Counted from the stretch's first letter, positions 21,534 to 30,976 are shown. The stretch is 32,429 nucleotides of DNA from Candidatus Adlerbacteria bacterium RIFCSPHIGHO2_12_FULL_53_18 (GCA_001775475.1 MEWW01000005.1:3850-36278), one strand, 5' to 3'. Program-made: numbers and translations. The notes: a model not told the origin generated them from the letters alone.

Positions 21534-21609
21534 GCCGGCATAGCTCAGTTGGTAGAGCGCCACTTTTGTAAAGTGGATGTCGGGGGTTCGAATCCTCCTG
21601 CCGGCTCCA
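21534..21609 (+). tRNA. tRNA-Thr (anticodon TGT), CCA encoded
   Basis: Full cloverleaf: acceptor GCCGGCA (21534-21540) with TGCCGGC (21599-21605), D-arm AGCTCAGTTGGTAGAGC, anticodon stem CCACT/AGTGG with loop TTTGTAA (anticodon TGT), and T-arm with GGTTCGAATCC. The discriminator base is T, and CCA is encoded at 21607-21609. The HAD gene starts one base after CCA, so the tRNA is likely cut from a joint transcript. Confidence 0.97.
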
Positions 21610-21610
21610 A

Positions 21611-22234
21611 ATGAATAAGAAATTTATCCTTTTTGATTTCGACGGAGTTATAGTCGATTCTTTTCAGCCTGCATACGAGGTGGCTCATATGAAATGCCCG
21701 CATCTGACTGAAGATGATTACCGTGAGAGGTTTGAGGGCAATATTAACGAGTGGCAAGCTTCGGTAAATACCCATACCGACGAATGCCGTTTGGATGTAG
21801 ATTTTTTTGAACACTATGTGCCCAAAATGGAAAAACAGGTTACGCTTGTGCCCTCTATGGGCGAGGTAGTAGCAACGCTGGCAGAAACATATACTCTAGT
21901 AATAATTTCTTCAACCATTACTCTCCCGATTGAGAGATTACTGGAAAAGTACAACTTAAGGAAATATTTTACTGAAGTGATGGGCAATGACGTACATAAA
22001 AGCAAGGTGGAGAAAATAAGAATGGTTTTTACTAAGTATAGTGTTGCCGCTCAATACTGCGTATTTATAACAGACACGCTTGGTGATATGCGCGAGGCAG
22101 AGAAGTCAGGAATAGGGGCTCTAGGAGTAACCTGGGGCTTTCACACGGTTGAGACCCTTCAGCGAGGCAACCCATTCCGGCTAGTTTCAGATCCCGCAGA
22201 TATTGTTTCTGCAGTAAAAGAATATTTTTCCTAA
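21611..22234 (+). CDS. HAD-family phosphatase
   Basis: 207 residues. HAD motif I is FDFDGVIVDS (nucleophile D9, acid D11), motif II the Ser/Thr in VIISSTIT, motif III Lys in VMGNDVHKSKVEKI, and motif IV the acidic pair in ITDTLGDMREAEKSG, close to phosphoglycolate phosphatase and beta-phosphoglucomutase types. The helical cap lies between residues ~18 and 85. Substrate unknown. The ATG is 1 nt after the tRNA-Thr CCA, and no Shine-Dalgarno is possible outside the tRNA, so the tRNA promoter must drive it. Confidence 0.9.
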   Translation: MNKKFILFDFDGVIVDSFQPAYEVAHMKCPHLTEDDYRERFEGNINEWQASVNTHTDECRLDVDFFEHYVPKMEKQVTLVPSMGEVVATLAETYTLVIISSTITLPIERLLEKYNLRKYFTEVMGNDVHKSKVEKIRMVFTKYSVAAQYCVFITDTLGDMREAEKSGIGALGVTWGFHTVETLQRGNPFRLVSDPADIVSAVKEYFS

Positions 22235-22238
22235 ACAA

Positions 22239-22922
22239 TTATTCCTCTTCCTCAACAGCAGAGGTAGAAGTCGCAAGCGTTGCAAGTTCGGGGATAAGCT
22301 CTTGCATCTCTTCTACGTTTTTAAAGCCGTAGATGGGCGCACGGTTGTTGATGATAAAGGCAGGCAAGCTACCCGTAACCTTGCGCAAAGCGATAAGGGT
22401 CTGAAGCGCGCCCAAGTCAAGGTGGTAGTCAAACGAGTATACCCGGAGGCCTGGATACTCCTGCCGCAGGTACGTTAAGACTTCGCCGGCGCGCGTGCAG
22501 TCGTCGCAGTCGCCTTCGTTTGAGTAAAAGTAGAGAACAAACACCGGCTTCTCTCCGCACTTGCGGGATATCTCCTGCATCAAAAGGTAGTCTTTGATTT
22601 GCAGAAGCGAGTACTGCTTTTTAAGTTGGGTAACCTGCTCGTTGTCGCTGCCAAGGTTGTTTTCTGTGTAGGAGAGTCGCTCGGCAAGGCTGGTGAGCTC
22701 TTCTGAGAGCACCGGATGTTCTCCCAAGAGCTCGCAGTCGAGGTTGCCGAGGAGCTCGAACTGTGTTTCGGTCGAGAGGAGGTCTATCGCTATGGCGTCT
22801 TGCATGGCGCGCACGTCGGCGACGCGGTTTTGGTCGATACGGGCAGCGATAAAAAATGCGATGCTGAAAATCGTCGCCGTAATGACAAACGCCAACAGGT
22901 ATCTCTGCCATCCAGATTGCAT
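22239..22922 (-). CDS. Membrane-anchored thioredoxin-like protein (CDDC)
   Basis: 227 residues from ATG 22922. One N-terminal helix (about 7-28), a coiled-coil-prone linker (40-115), then a thioredoxin fold: VFVLYFYSNEGDCDDCTRAGEVL with redox pair C139/C142, and SLPAFIINN with the cis-Pro. This suggests a thiol-disulfide or folding role on the outer face of the membrane. It begins 5 nt downstream of the glycosyltransferase stop, so it is the second gene of that operon. The CDDC pair differs from CGPC (thioredoxin) and CPHC (DsbA). It could alternatively be a redox-inactive scaffold, but both Cys are kept. Confidence 0.85.
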   Translation of the reverse strand: MQSGWQRYLLAFVITATIFSIAFFIAARIDQNRVADVRAMQDAIAIDLLSTETQFELLGNLDCELLGEHPVLSEELTSLAERLSYTENNLGSDNEQVTQLKKQYSLLQIKDYLLMQEISRKCGEKPVFVLYFYSNEGDCDDCTRAGEVLTYLRQEYPGLRVYSFDYHLDLGALQTLIALRKVTGSLPAFIINNRAPIYGFKNVEEMQELIPELATLATSTSAVEEEE

Positions 22923-22927
22923 AGGTG

Positions 22928-24172
22928 TTAGGTCAGCCAGCCCGTATCGCGTGCAAGCGCCGTGTCCCACACGGCGCGCATGAGCCACACGGGGCCAAGG
23001 AGGCTAAACATCATGAAGTAGGAGACAAGCGCTACGGTTCCGAGCTTCACGCCTCCGCCCATGCGCTTGCCGTAGTATATGACCACCAGCGTAATCGCGA
23101 TAACCGAGAGTGAGAGAAACGTCAGCGTATTGAGCGGGAGGAAAAACCAGTCGAGAGAGGGAAGAGAGAGCGAAAGGCCCACAGGTACCTGTGTCGTATA
23201 AAGGTCGAGCGCGGTGCGCACAAGCGACGAAAGAAGCGTATAGAGGAGGTAAAGCCCGCCGTAAATGCCGGCGATAAAAACAAAGAGCCCCGCCGGGAGC
23301 GCAAACAGCCCCAGGTTGCCGAAGCGTGGGTTAAAGAAAAGGTGCGAGTAGTCGAGCGAGTTGCCGAGGAACCCCTGCGACCAGCGCGTCCGTTGGCGAA
23401 TAAGGGCTCCTATGCTCCTTGGCACGGTTGTGTGTACAAGCGCCGTATGTGCGTTCACTATTTTTAACTTATGCTCGTGCATGCGAAAAGCCATCTCCAT
23501 ATCCTCGGTGTGATGAGCCCGGCGGAAGTCGCCAACGCGCACAAAGACCTCGCGGCGATATATCGAGAACGGCCCCGGTATTACCCAGATAGCACCGAGG
23601 TAGTCGAATGCTTTTTTAAAGAAGACGCCTATCGTGTACTCTACGGCCTGCATGAGCTCCAAGACGTTCCGCGGACGGTGCACGAGCATGGCGGGCGTTA
23701 CCGCCATGGTAGTGGGGTCGATCTCAAACGCCTTTACCATTTCAATAAGCGCGTCTTTCTCTACGAACGAGTCGGCGTCGAGGCAGCCCACCAGCTCGCT
23801 TTCCGTGTGCGCAAGGCCAAAGTTCAATGCCGAGTACTTACTACCTTCGTTTTTCTTTGAAAATATTTTTATCTGCGGGTAGTTCTTAAACTGTTGTGCT
23901 GTGGCAAGCGTGCCGTCGGTCGAACCGTCGTCGATGATTACTATTGAAAGCTTTTTCTTTGGGTAGGTGAGAGCCAGAAGCGAGCGCACCGTGGCGGCAA
24001 GCGTCTTCTCTTTATTCCAGCAGGGGACCAAAATAGTGACGGTGGGGTAGTAGCGCGGACGAAGAGCGGTCTTTTGAGGTGCCTTGTGCTCGAGGAACGA
24101 AATCAGCAAAAAAACCTCGAAATAGAGGCCCAAAAAGAGGCAGATGTATACGCCGAGTACTCCGATGTCCAT
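22928..24172 (-). CDS. Membrane glycosyltransferase, family 2 (processive type)
   Basis: 414 residues from ATG 24172. An N-terminal helix (4-27) precedes a cytosolic GT-A domain: DDGSTDGT (81-88), the metal-binding DADSF (132-136), acceptor-site TEDMEM (222-227) and QRTRW (260-264, the QxxRW motif of processive synthases). Three to four C-terminal helices follow. Related enzymes make hyaluronan, poly-N-acetylglucosamine or cellulose-like chains, or transfer single sugars to lipid; the product here is unknown. The alternative ATG 24190 is upstream of the likely -10 TACATT. It is divergent from pheS and coupled to the CDDC protein. Confidence 0.92.
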   Translation of the reverse strand: MDIGVLGVYICLFLGLYFEVFLLISFLEHKAPQKTALRPRYYPTVTILVPCWNKEKTLAATVRSLLALTYPKKKLSIVIIDDGSTDGTLATAQQFKNYPQIKIFSKKNEGSKYSALNFGLAHTESELVGCLDADSFVEKDALIEMVKAFEIDPTTMAVTPAMLVHRPRNVLELMQAVEYTIGVFFKKAFDYLGAIWVIPGPFSIYRREVFVRVGDFRRAHHTEDMEMAFRMHEHKLKIVNAHTALVHTTVPRSIGALIRQRTRWSQGFLGNSLDYSHLFFNPRFGNLGLFALPAGLFVFIAGIYGGLYLLYTLLSSLVRTALDLYTTQVPVGLSLSLPSLDWFFLPLNTLTFLSLSVIAITLVVIYYGKRMGGGVKLGTVALVSYFMMFSLLGPVWLMRAVWDTALARDTGWLT

Positions 24173-24180
24173 TACCAATA

Positions 24181-24186
24181 AATGTA
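24181..24186 (-). promoter_or_regulatory. -10 box TACATT of the glycosyltransferase operon
   Basis: On the minus strand, TACATT is followed by 8 nt and ATG at 24172, the same spacing seen at other leaderless starts here. This supports the shorter start. Confidence 0.45.
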
Positions 24187-24224
24187 GCATTTTAAACGGT
24201 TTTAAGCCATACTTAAGCCACTCT

Positions 24225-24977
24225 ATGGCTAAAGAGGCTGCTCTAACCCCGCGTGGCCATCTCCACCCTATTACTTCGCTTGTTCGCGAGGCGAGAGGCA
24301 TTTTTAGTAAGCTTGGGTTTTCGCTTGCTGAAGGCCCTTTGCTTGAGAGCGAGTGGTATAACTTTGACGCGCTTAACGTGCCCAAAGACCACCCCGCGCG
24401 CGACATGCAAGACACGTTTTTTATACAAGACGCTCCCGGCTACGTCTTGCGCACTCACACCTCTCCAGTACAAATCAGATATATGGAAGAACAAATGAAG
24501 AAGGACATCCCGCCGCCCTACCGTATCATCGTTCCCGGCCGCGCTTTCCGAAACGAGGCGACCGATATGACGCACGAAGCAGAGTTCTTTCAGCTTGAAG
24601 GTCTTGCCGTGGGCGAAGACGTTACACTCGCGCACCTGAAGGGCACGCTTGAGCAGTTTTTTAAAGAGTTATTTAAGGGTGCAGAAGTCGAGGTGCGCTT
24701 TCGGCCGAGCTTTTTCCCGTTTGTCGAGCCGGGAGTCGAGGTAGACATGCGGCTTGTCGGGAGCGATGTGCCCGAAAAGCTTAAAAACAAGTGGATTGAG
24801 ATGATGGGTGCCGGTATGGTACACCCGCAGGTGCTTAAAAATGCGGGCGTCGACCCAGAAAAATATCAGGGCTTTGCCTTTGGTATGGGGCTCGACCGCT
24901 TGGCCATGCTTCGGTGGGGTATCGACGACGTGCGCCTGATGCACTCGGGCGACCTGCGATTTATAAATCAATTTTAG
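24225..24977 (+). CDS. pheS: Phenylalanyl-tRNA synthetase alpha subunit, short form
   Basis: 250 residues versus about 330 in most bacteria. Class II catalytic core is complete: HPITSLVREARGIFSKLGFSLAEGP, motif 1 region; DTFFI; VIVPGRAFRNEATDMTHEAEFFQLEG (motif 2) and GFAFGMGLDRLAMLRWGI (motif 3). The N-terminal ~80-residue coiled coil that contacts tRNA in bacterial PheRS is absent. An in-frame ATG at 24144 would extend it by 27 residues, but those are not conserved-looking and overlap the divergent gene. Gene pheT follows after 2 nt. Confidence 0.95.
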   Translation: MAKEAALTPRGHLHPITSLVREARGIFSKLGFSLAEGPLLESEWYNFDALNVPKDHPARDMQDTFFIQDAPGYVLRTHTSPVQIRYMEEQMKKDIPPPYRIIVPGRAFRNEATDMTHEAEFFQLEGLAVGEDVTLAHLKGTLEQFFKELFKGAEVEVRFRPSFFPFVEPGVEVDMRLVGSDVPEKLKNKWIEMMGAGMVHPQVLKNAGVDPEKYQGFAFGMGLDRLAMLRWGIDDVRLMHSGDLRFINQF

Positions 24978-24979
24978 AC

Positions 24980-26782
24980 ATGCTCGTCTCGCGCCTCTGG
25001 CTCAACAAATTTTTTGACACTGAACTGCCCCCCGCAGACAAACTCGCGGAGGCACTTACTTTTCATGCGTTTGAAATCGACGGCATCGAAAAAGCAGGAG
25101 ACGATGACATCCTCGACGTTAAGGTGACTCCCAATCGTGGGCACGACTGTCTTTCGCACCGCGGGATTGCGAAGGAGCTTTCGGCAATACTTAAACTACC
25201 GCTCGCACACGACCCACTTGGCCAACGGCCCGACCTCTCTCAAGCGACGCACGATGTAAAAGTGCTTGTGGATGACGAGGCACTTTGTCCCCGCTATATC
25301 GCTGGGGTTATCAAGGGCATTAAAGTCGGCCCTTCACCGCAGTGGCTGAAGACCAGGCTTGAGGCCGTGGGTCAACGCTCCATTAACAACGTCGTCGACG
25401 CGACCAACTTTGTGATGCTGAACCTGGGCCAGCCGCTCCACGCTTTTGATGCTAAAGAACTTATGAGTCGCGACCAGGTGCATGTGATTTCAGTGCGTCG
25501 CGCTCGGCCGGGCGAGCGTCTTCAAGCTCTCGACCAAAAAGAGTATGTACTCACCGACTCGATGCTCGCGATAGTCGATGCCAACGCCGATGCGCCGATA
25601 GGTGTCGCTGGCGTTAAGGGCGGGCTCCCGGCGGGGGTTACTGAGGCGACGGTCGACATCATTATTGAGTCGGCAAATTTTAACGGCCCTTCAGTGCGCA
25701 AGACTGCGCAAGGGTTGAAACTGCGCACCGACGCCTCGGCACGCTTTGAACAGGGACTGCACCCCTCACTCGCTGGATACGGCATGCGCGCCGCCACAGA
25801 TATGATTCTTGAGCTTGCAGGAGGCGAACTCCGAGGTTTTGTTGATGTATATCCGGCTCCCCAACAAGAGACCAAAGTCTCTATCCCTGTTGATCAAATA
25901 AATACAGTGCTTGGTACTCAGCTCACAGAGGCCGAAGTGGCTAATGTGTTTAAGCGGCTTGGGCTCATGTTCGACTTCGTAAGTCGAACAGGGACTTACG
26001 AAGTCCAAATACCGTTTGAGCGGCTCGACCTAACGATTGCCGAAGATTTGGTTGAAGAGGTAGGCAGGATCGTGGGCTATGACCAGGTTCCTGCGGCAGC
26101 GCTGCCGCATGTCGACAAAGAGTCAGAGGTTGCGGCAAACTTTGCCGCTGCCGAAGCCGCGCGCGAGGAGCTTGCGGTTAAAGGGTATTCGGAAGTATAT
26201 ACCTCGGTTTTTGCAGGGACCGGACAGAGGCAAGTGTTAAACAAAGTAGGAGGCGGCAAATCCTATCTGCGTGCAAATCTTATCGACGGATTAACAGAAG
26301 CACTTGAACGCAACTTACCAAATAAAGATCTACTCGGGCTCAAAGAAGTAAAACTTTTCGAGATAGGAACAATTTGGAAAGACGATAAAGAAGAAATAGC
26401 TGTCGCCACGATTAGTGAAAAAGAGGGTTTTAAAGAGTGGACACTCGAACCAAAAGACAACGTACTACCCACAAACCTGCCGCTCTCCGGTGCTGTACGC
26501 TATAGAACCTTTTCGCGCTACCCCTACATCGTGCGAGACATTGCGATGTGGACACCAGCAGGCACGGACGAACAGGAAGTGTTAGAAACAATTAAAAAAG
26601 AAGCGGGGGAGTTGGTACACAAAATGTGGCTCTTTGACCGGTTTGAAAAAGAAGGAAAAGTGTCGCTCGCCTTCCGCCTTATCTTTCAGTCATTTGAGCG
26701 TACGCTAACGGAAGTCGAGGCTAACGAAGCAATGGAAAAAGTGACCTCAAAGTTTAAGTCACTGGGCTTCGAAATCCGTTGA
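24980..26782 (+). CDS. pheT: Phenylalanyl-tRNA synthetase beta subunit, short form
   Basis: 600 residues versus ~800 in E. coli. The N-terminus (MLVSRLWLNKFFDTELPPADKLAEALTFHAFEIDGIEK) runs directly into DDILDVKVTPNRGHDCLSHRGIAKELSA, so the EMAP/OB tRNA-binding domain (about 110 residues) normally inserted there is missing. B3/B4 and B5 (VSIPVDQINTVLGTQLTEAEVANVFKRLG) domains, a reduced core, and the C-terminal FDX-ACB anticodon-binding domain (YPYIVRDIAMW to the end) are present. An inverted REP pair is embedded in frame around residues 330-342, within the B5 region. The start at 24980 gives the canonical N-terminus; an upstream open stretch overlaps pheS. Confidence 0.95.
   Translation: MLVSRLWLNKFFDTELPPADKLAEALTFHAFEIDGIEKAGDDDILDVKVTPNRGHDCLSHRGIAKELSAILKLPLAHDPLGQRPDLSQATHDVKVLVDDEALCPRYIAGVIKGIKVGPSPQWLKTRLEAVGQRSINNVVDATNFVMLNLGQPLHAFDAKELMSRDQVHVISVRRARPGERLQALDQKEYVLTDSMLAIVDANADAPIGVAGVKGGLPAGVTEATVDIIIESANFNGPSVRKTAQGLKLRTDASARFEQGLHPSLAGYGMRAATDMILELAGGELRGFVDVYPAPQQETKVSIPVDQINTVLGTQLTEAEVANVFKRLGLMFDFVSRTGTYEVQIPFERLDLTIAEDLVEEVGRIVGYDQVPAAALPHVDKESEVAANFAAAEAAREELAVKGYSEVYTSVFAGTGQRQVLNKVGGGKSYLRANLIDGLTEALERNLPNKDLLGLKEVKLFEIGTIWKDDKEEIAVATISEKEGFKEWTLEPKDNVLPTNLPLSGAVRYRTFSRYPYIVRDIAMWTPAGTDEQEVLETIKKEAGELVHKMWLFDRFEKEGKVSLAFRLIFQSFERTLTEVEANEAMEKVTSKFKSLGFEIR
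25968..26006. repeat. Inverted REP pair inside pheT
   Basis: First hairpin: 10-bp perfect stem 25968-25977 with 25981-25990, loop CGT. Second hairpin: GGACTT (25992-25997) with AAGTCC (26001-26006), loop ACG, that is, the same core in the opposite orientation. This two-REP arrangement resembles a BIME. It is read in frame as FDFVSRTGTYEV within pheT. Confidence 0.8.
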
Positions 26783-26832
26783 AAATTAAGGGGTTTTTCC
26801 CCACATGTGAGCTTCCAAATAGCCCTAAAATT

Positions 26833-26861
26833 TGCTATACTATATGCAAGGTTCAGGAGGG
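26833..26861 (+). promoter_or_regulatory. Promoter -10 and Shine-Dalgarno of gyrB
   Basis: Extended -10 TGCTATACT (26833-26841) with TTCCAA (26813-26818) as a weak -35 at 17 bp, then a leader containing AGGAGGGG (26855-26862). The Shine-Dalgarno is about 15-17 nt from the ATG at 26878, further than usual. Confidence 0.6.
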
Positions 26862-26877
26862 GCCTTTTCTAATTTAA

Positions 26878-28971
<2,094 letters not shown>

Positions 28972-28980
28972 AACGCGATC

Positions 28981-29128
28981 GAGCGACGGCGAGGAAGTGC
29001 CGAAATATAGCAATCTATTTCGGCCAAAATTAGCGAATTTGGATATATAGAGACTTCGCAAAACGAAGTCTTCAGGCGTCGCGTAATTTTCTTGCTGAAA
29101 ATTCGCTGCCTCTCGCGCCGACGCGCTC
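28981..29128. ncRNA. Multi-hairpin intergenic region, candidate structured RNA
   Basis: Several nested helices are visible: outer GAGCG (28981-28985) with CGCTC (29124-29128) plus CGGCG (28987-28991) with CGCCG (29116-29120); hairpin GCCGAAATA (28999-29007) with TATTTCGGC (29016-29024); helix AGCGAATTT (29032-29040) with AAATTCGCT (29099-29107), enclosing hairpin AGACTTCG/CGAAGTCT (29051-29058, 29064-29071). It starts 9 nt after the gyrB stop. No open reading frame of interest is inside. Could be a 3'-UTR structure, a small RNA or a decayed repeat. Confidence 0.5.
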
Positions 29129-29165
29129 CGAGACACGTCCTCAGACTTGTTTTGCTACGTTTGTG

Positions 29166-29202
29166 AAAAGAAAAATCCGCGCGGCTGGGAAGGGCCGCGC
29201 GG
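29166..29202 (-). terminator. Rho-independent terminator of the unknown gene at 29211-29798
   Basis: CCGCGCGGC (29177-29185) pairs with GCCGCGCGG (29194-29202). On the minus strand it is followed by ATTTTTCTTTTC. It lies 8 nt past the minus-strand stop. Confidence 0.88.
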
Positions 29203-29210
29203 TTCAGTGT

Positions 29211-29798
29211 CTAATGTACTTTTGTCGACTGCACCGCTCTGCGACGCAGATAACTCCCTTCGACGCTTGCGACTGGGATTTCTTCGTCGTCCCGGATCCC
29301 GAGGATTAAGACTTGGAAAATGCCGCGCTGAAGGAGAGGAATTTTGTCGTTGTGCGGAAGGAACTGCCACCGAACGCGAAATGAGTCAACTTCAACTGTT
29401 CCGAATTGTTGAGTGACAAGCGATCCACGTGGAAATGCTTCCCGATGGAATCCGACCGCCGCCCCCATTTCGATGTAGCGGTGGTGTTTTCCGTAGACTT
29501 CGCCGGTCACACCAGTGTAGGCCGCAACCGCAACCGCGTCGTCGATAAACGCGGCATGGGTAAGCGAGAAATGTGGCCGTCCTCGCGACAGGATTGTCGT
29601 CTGTACGAACGCTTGTGCAACTTCAGCTTCGCACACCACTCCTTCTTCCACTTGCCATCCAGTCGCCTGGACGCTTGAGAAAGGAAACGGCACATAGGGA
29701 TTTATATTGAGGAGCGTCCTGTCCGCAGACATGGGGGTCATGACTGCCGGGCGGGGAATCTCCAGATGCAGATTCGAAAGAATTCGTTCGATAGCCAT
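29211..29798 (-). CDS. Soluble protein of unknown function
   Basis: 195 residues with no signal peptide, membrane segment or motif I recognise. Composition is that of a normal folded alpha/beta or beta protein with repeated strand-like segments (TGWQVEEGVVCEAEVAQAFVQTTIL, DDAVAVAAYTGVTGEVYG, VEVDSFRVRWQFLP). There is a single Cys. A Shine-Dalgarno AAAGGACC precedes the ATG, and a strong terminator follows the stop, so the gene is probably real and monocistronic. No neighbour suggests a function. The 134 nt upstream hold only the start region and the terminator of the next gene. Confidence 0.7.
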   Translation of the reverse strand: MAIERILSNLHLEIPRPAVMTPMSADRTLLNINPYVPFPFSSVQATGWQVEEGVVCEAEVAQAFVQTTILSRGRPHFSLTHAAFIDDAVAVAAYTGVTGEVYGKHHRYIEMGAAVGFHREAFPRGSLVTQQFGTVEVDSFRVRWQFLPHNDKIPLLQRGIFQVLILGIRDDEEIPVASVEGSYLRRRAVQSTKVH

Positions 29799-29887
29799 GG
29801 CCGGTCCTTTCCGTATCGCTGATTTTGTCTCTGATCATCTAAACACAAAAGTATGTGTATGTCTAGTACTCATGAATTTTAATATAC

Positions 29888-29919
29888 AAAAAACCCCGCG
29901 AGCAATCGCGGGGTTTTTG
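29888..29919 (-). terminator. Terminator of the CARDB-like gene (bidirectional)
   Basis: CCCCGCG (29894-29900) pairs with CGCGGGG (29907-29913), flanked by an A tract and a T tract, so it can act on both strands. It lies 14 nt past the minus-strand stop at 29933. Confidence 0.9.
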
Positions 29920-29932
29920 TTAGTTCACTAGA

Positions 29933-30895
29933 TTAGTACACCCAAGGGTACTGCGGGTAGGTGGGATAGGTCGGGTACGTGGGGTAGTAGTTGTGTTGAA
30001 TAGTCTGCGATGCCGTGTTGTTGAAGCGGTTGAGCTCGTAGACGGCGCCAAACGGGTCGGCGGTTACGCTCACGACACGATTGCCTCCGTAGTAACTATA
30101 GTTATCGTAGTCGTAGTAGCCATCGCGGTCGTCGCAGAAGTCATCGTACCACTCCTCCCAGTCGCCTTCGTCCCAGTCGTCGCGGCTGCCGATAGAGCGA
30201 TCAAACACATCTTCATACCAATCCTCCCACTCATCCAAATCCCAGCGATCGTAGTTTTCATTGCAGTCGTCGTAGCGCTCGTCATCATTGTAGTCACGGT
30301 TGTAGTCGTAACCCTGGTACGGCATGTCGAAGCCCATGGTGTAAACAATCTTGTCGCCCGGGCGGAGCGCCTGCTGAGGTCCGGAGTTGTAGGTGTAGGT
30401 CGGGTTCATCGGCAGCTGCGCGGTAAACGCCCAGCCGTAGCCCGCGATGTTGGTGCCCATGTTGCTTATCTCAAACTGCATCGAGTAGCGATTGCCCCCC
30501 GACGCATAGGTCGGGGCAGGCTGCGGCACGACAGAGATGATGCGAACGGCGAGGTCAGGAAGCCCGTAGAGCTGAGCAGCTGGCTGCGGAGCCGGCGTGT
30601 ATGAGTAGGCTGAGGTTGTTTTGGGCGAGGCGGTTGTAGTTTTGCCGCTTGTAGTCGGTCCAGTAGGTGCACTCGGGGTAGTGGGGGTAGAGGTTGAAAC
30701 AACCGGCACTTCAACCGTCTCTTCGTCTCGGTCGCCCTCAAAAAGTCCGGCGATAGTGGTGCCTGCCGAGCTTAAAAAGTTAGGGATATTAAAGGCAAGA
30801 ACGATAATGCCCCAGGCGCCCAGGACCAAAATAAGAATAAGGCCGAGTAGAGCGATGCCGCGGAGAAAAGTGTCTTTAAAGCTCTTGTTTTCCAT
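29933..30895 (-). CDS. Membrane-anchored CARDB-like protein with acidic aromatic insert
   Basis: 320 residues from ATG 30895 (AGGAAG just upstream). One helix (about 10-36) anchors it. A Thr/Ser/Pro linker (60-108) leads to a beta-sandwich resembling CARDB adhesion domains: LPDLAVRIISVVP, YSMQFEISNMGTNIAG, LRPGDKIVYTMGF and, after an interruption, RVVSVTADPFGAVYELNRFNN. The interruption (about 194-270) is extraordinarily rich in Asp, Tyr, Trp and Glu, with two Cys (211, 254). The C-terminus is a YPT-type repeat (about 303-320). Likely faces outward; the acidic loop could bind cations or a basic partner. An extension to ATG 30913 is possible. Confidence 0.8.
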   Translation of the reverse strand: MENKSFKDTFLRGIALLGLILILVLGAWGIIVLAFNIPNFLSSAGTTIAGLFEGDRDEETVEVPVVSTSTPTTPSAPTGPTTSGKTTTASPKTTSAYSYTPAPQPAAQLYGLPDLAVRIISVVPQPAPTYASGGNRYSMQFEISNMGTNIAGYGWAFTAQLPMNPTYTYNSGPQQALRPGDKIVYTMGFDMPYQGYDYNRDYNDDERYDDCNENYDRWDLDEWEDWYEDVFDRSIGSRDDWDEGDWEEWYDDFCDDRDGYYDYDNYSYYGGNRVVSVTADPFGAVYELNRFNNTASQTIQHNYYPTYPTYPTYPQYPWVY

Positions 30896-30976
30896 ACTTC
30901 CTGTAAGGGCCAACCGTTAAAAACGCTTATATGGCGCCACGGTATCAGCCTGTAGGCCTCGTGTCAAGGGGGCATC

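Noticed and set aside
24225-26782. pheS/pheT as degraded pseudogenes
   Set aside because: The missing parts are whole appended domains; catalytic motifs and both ends are intact.
29147-29416. Plus-strand open frame over the end of the unknown minus-strand gene
   Set aside because: It crosses the minus-strand terminator and overlaps the gene that has the Shine-Dalgarno and terminator.
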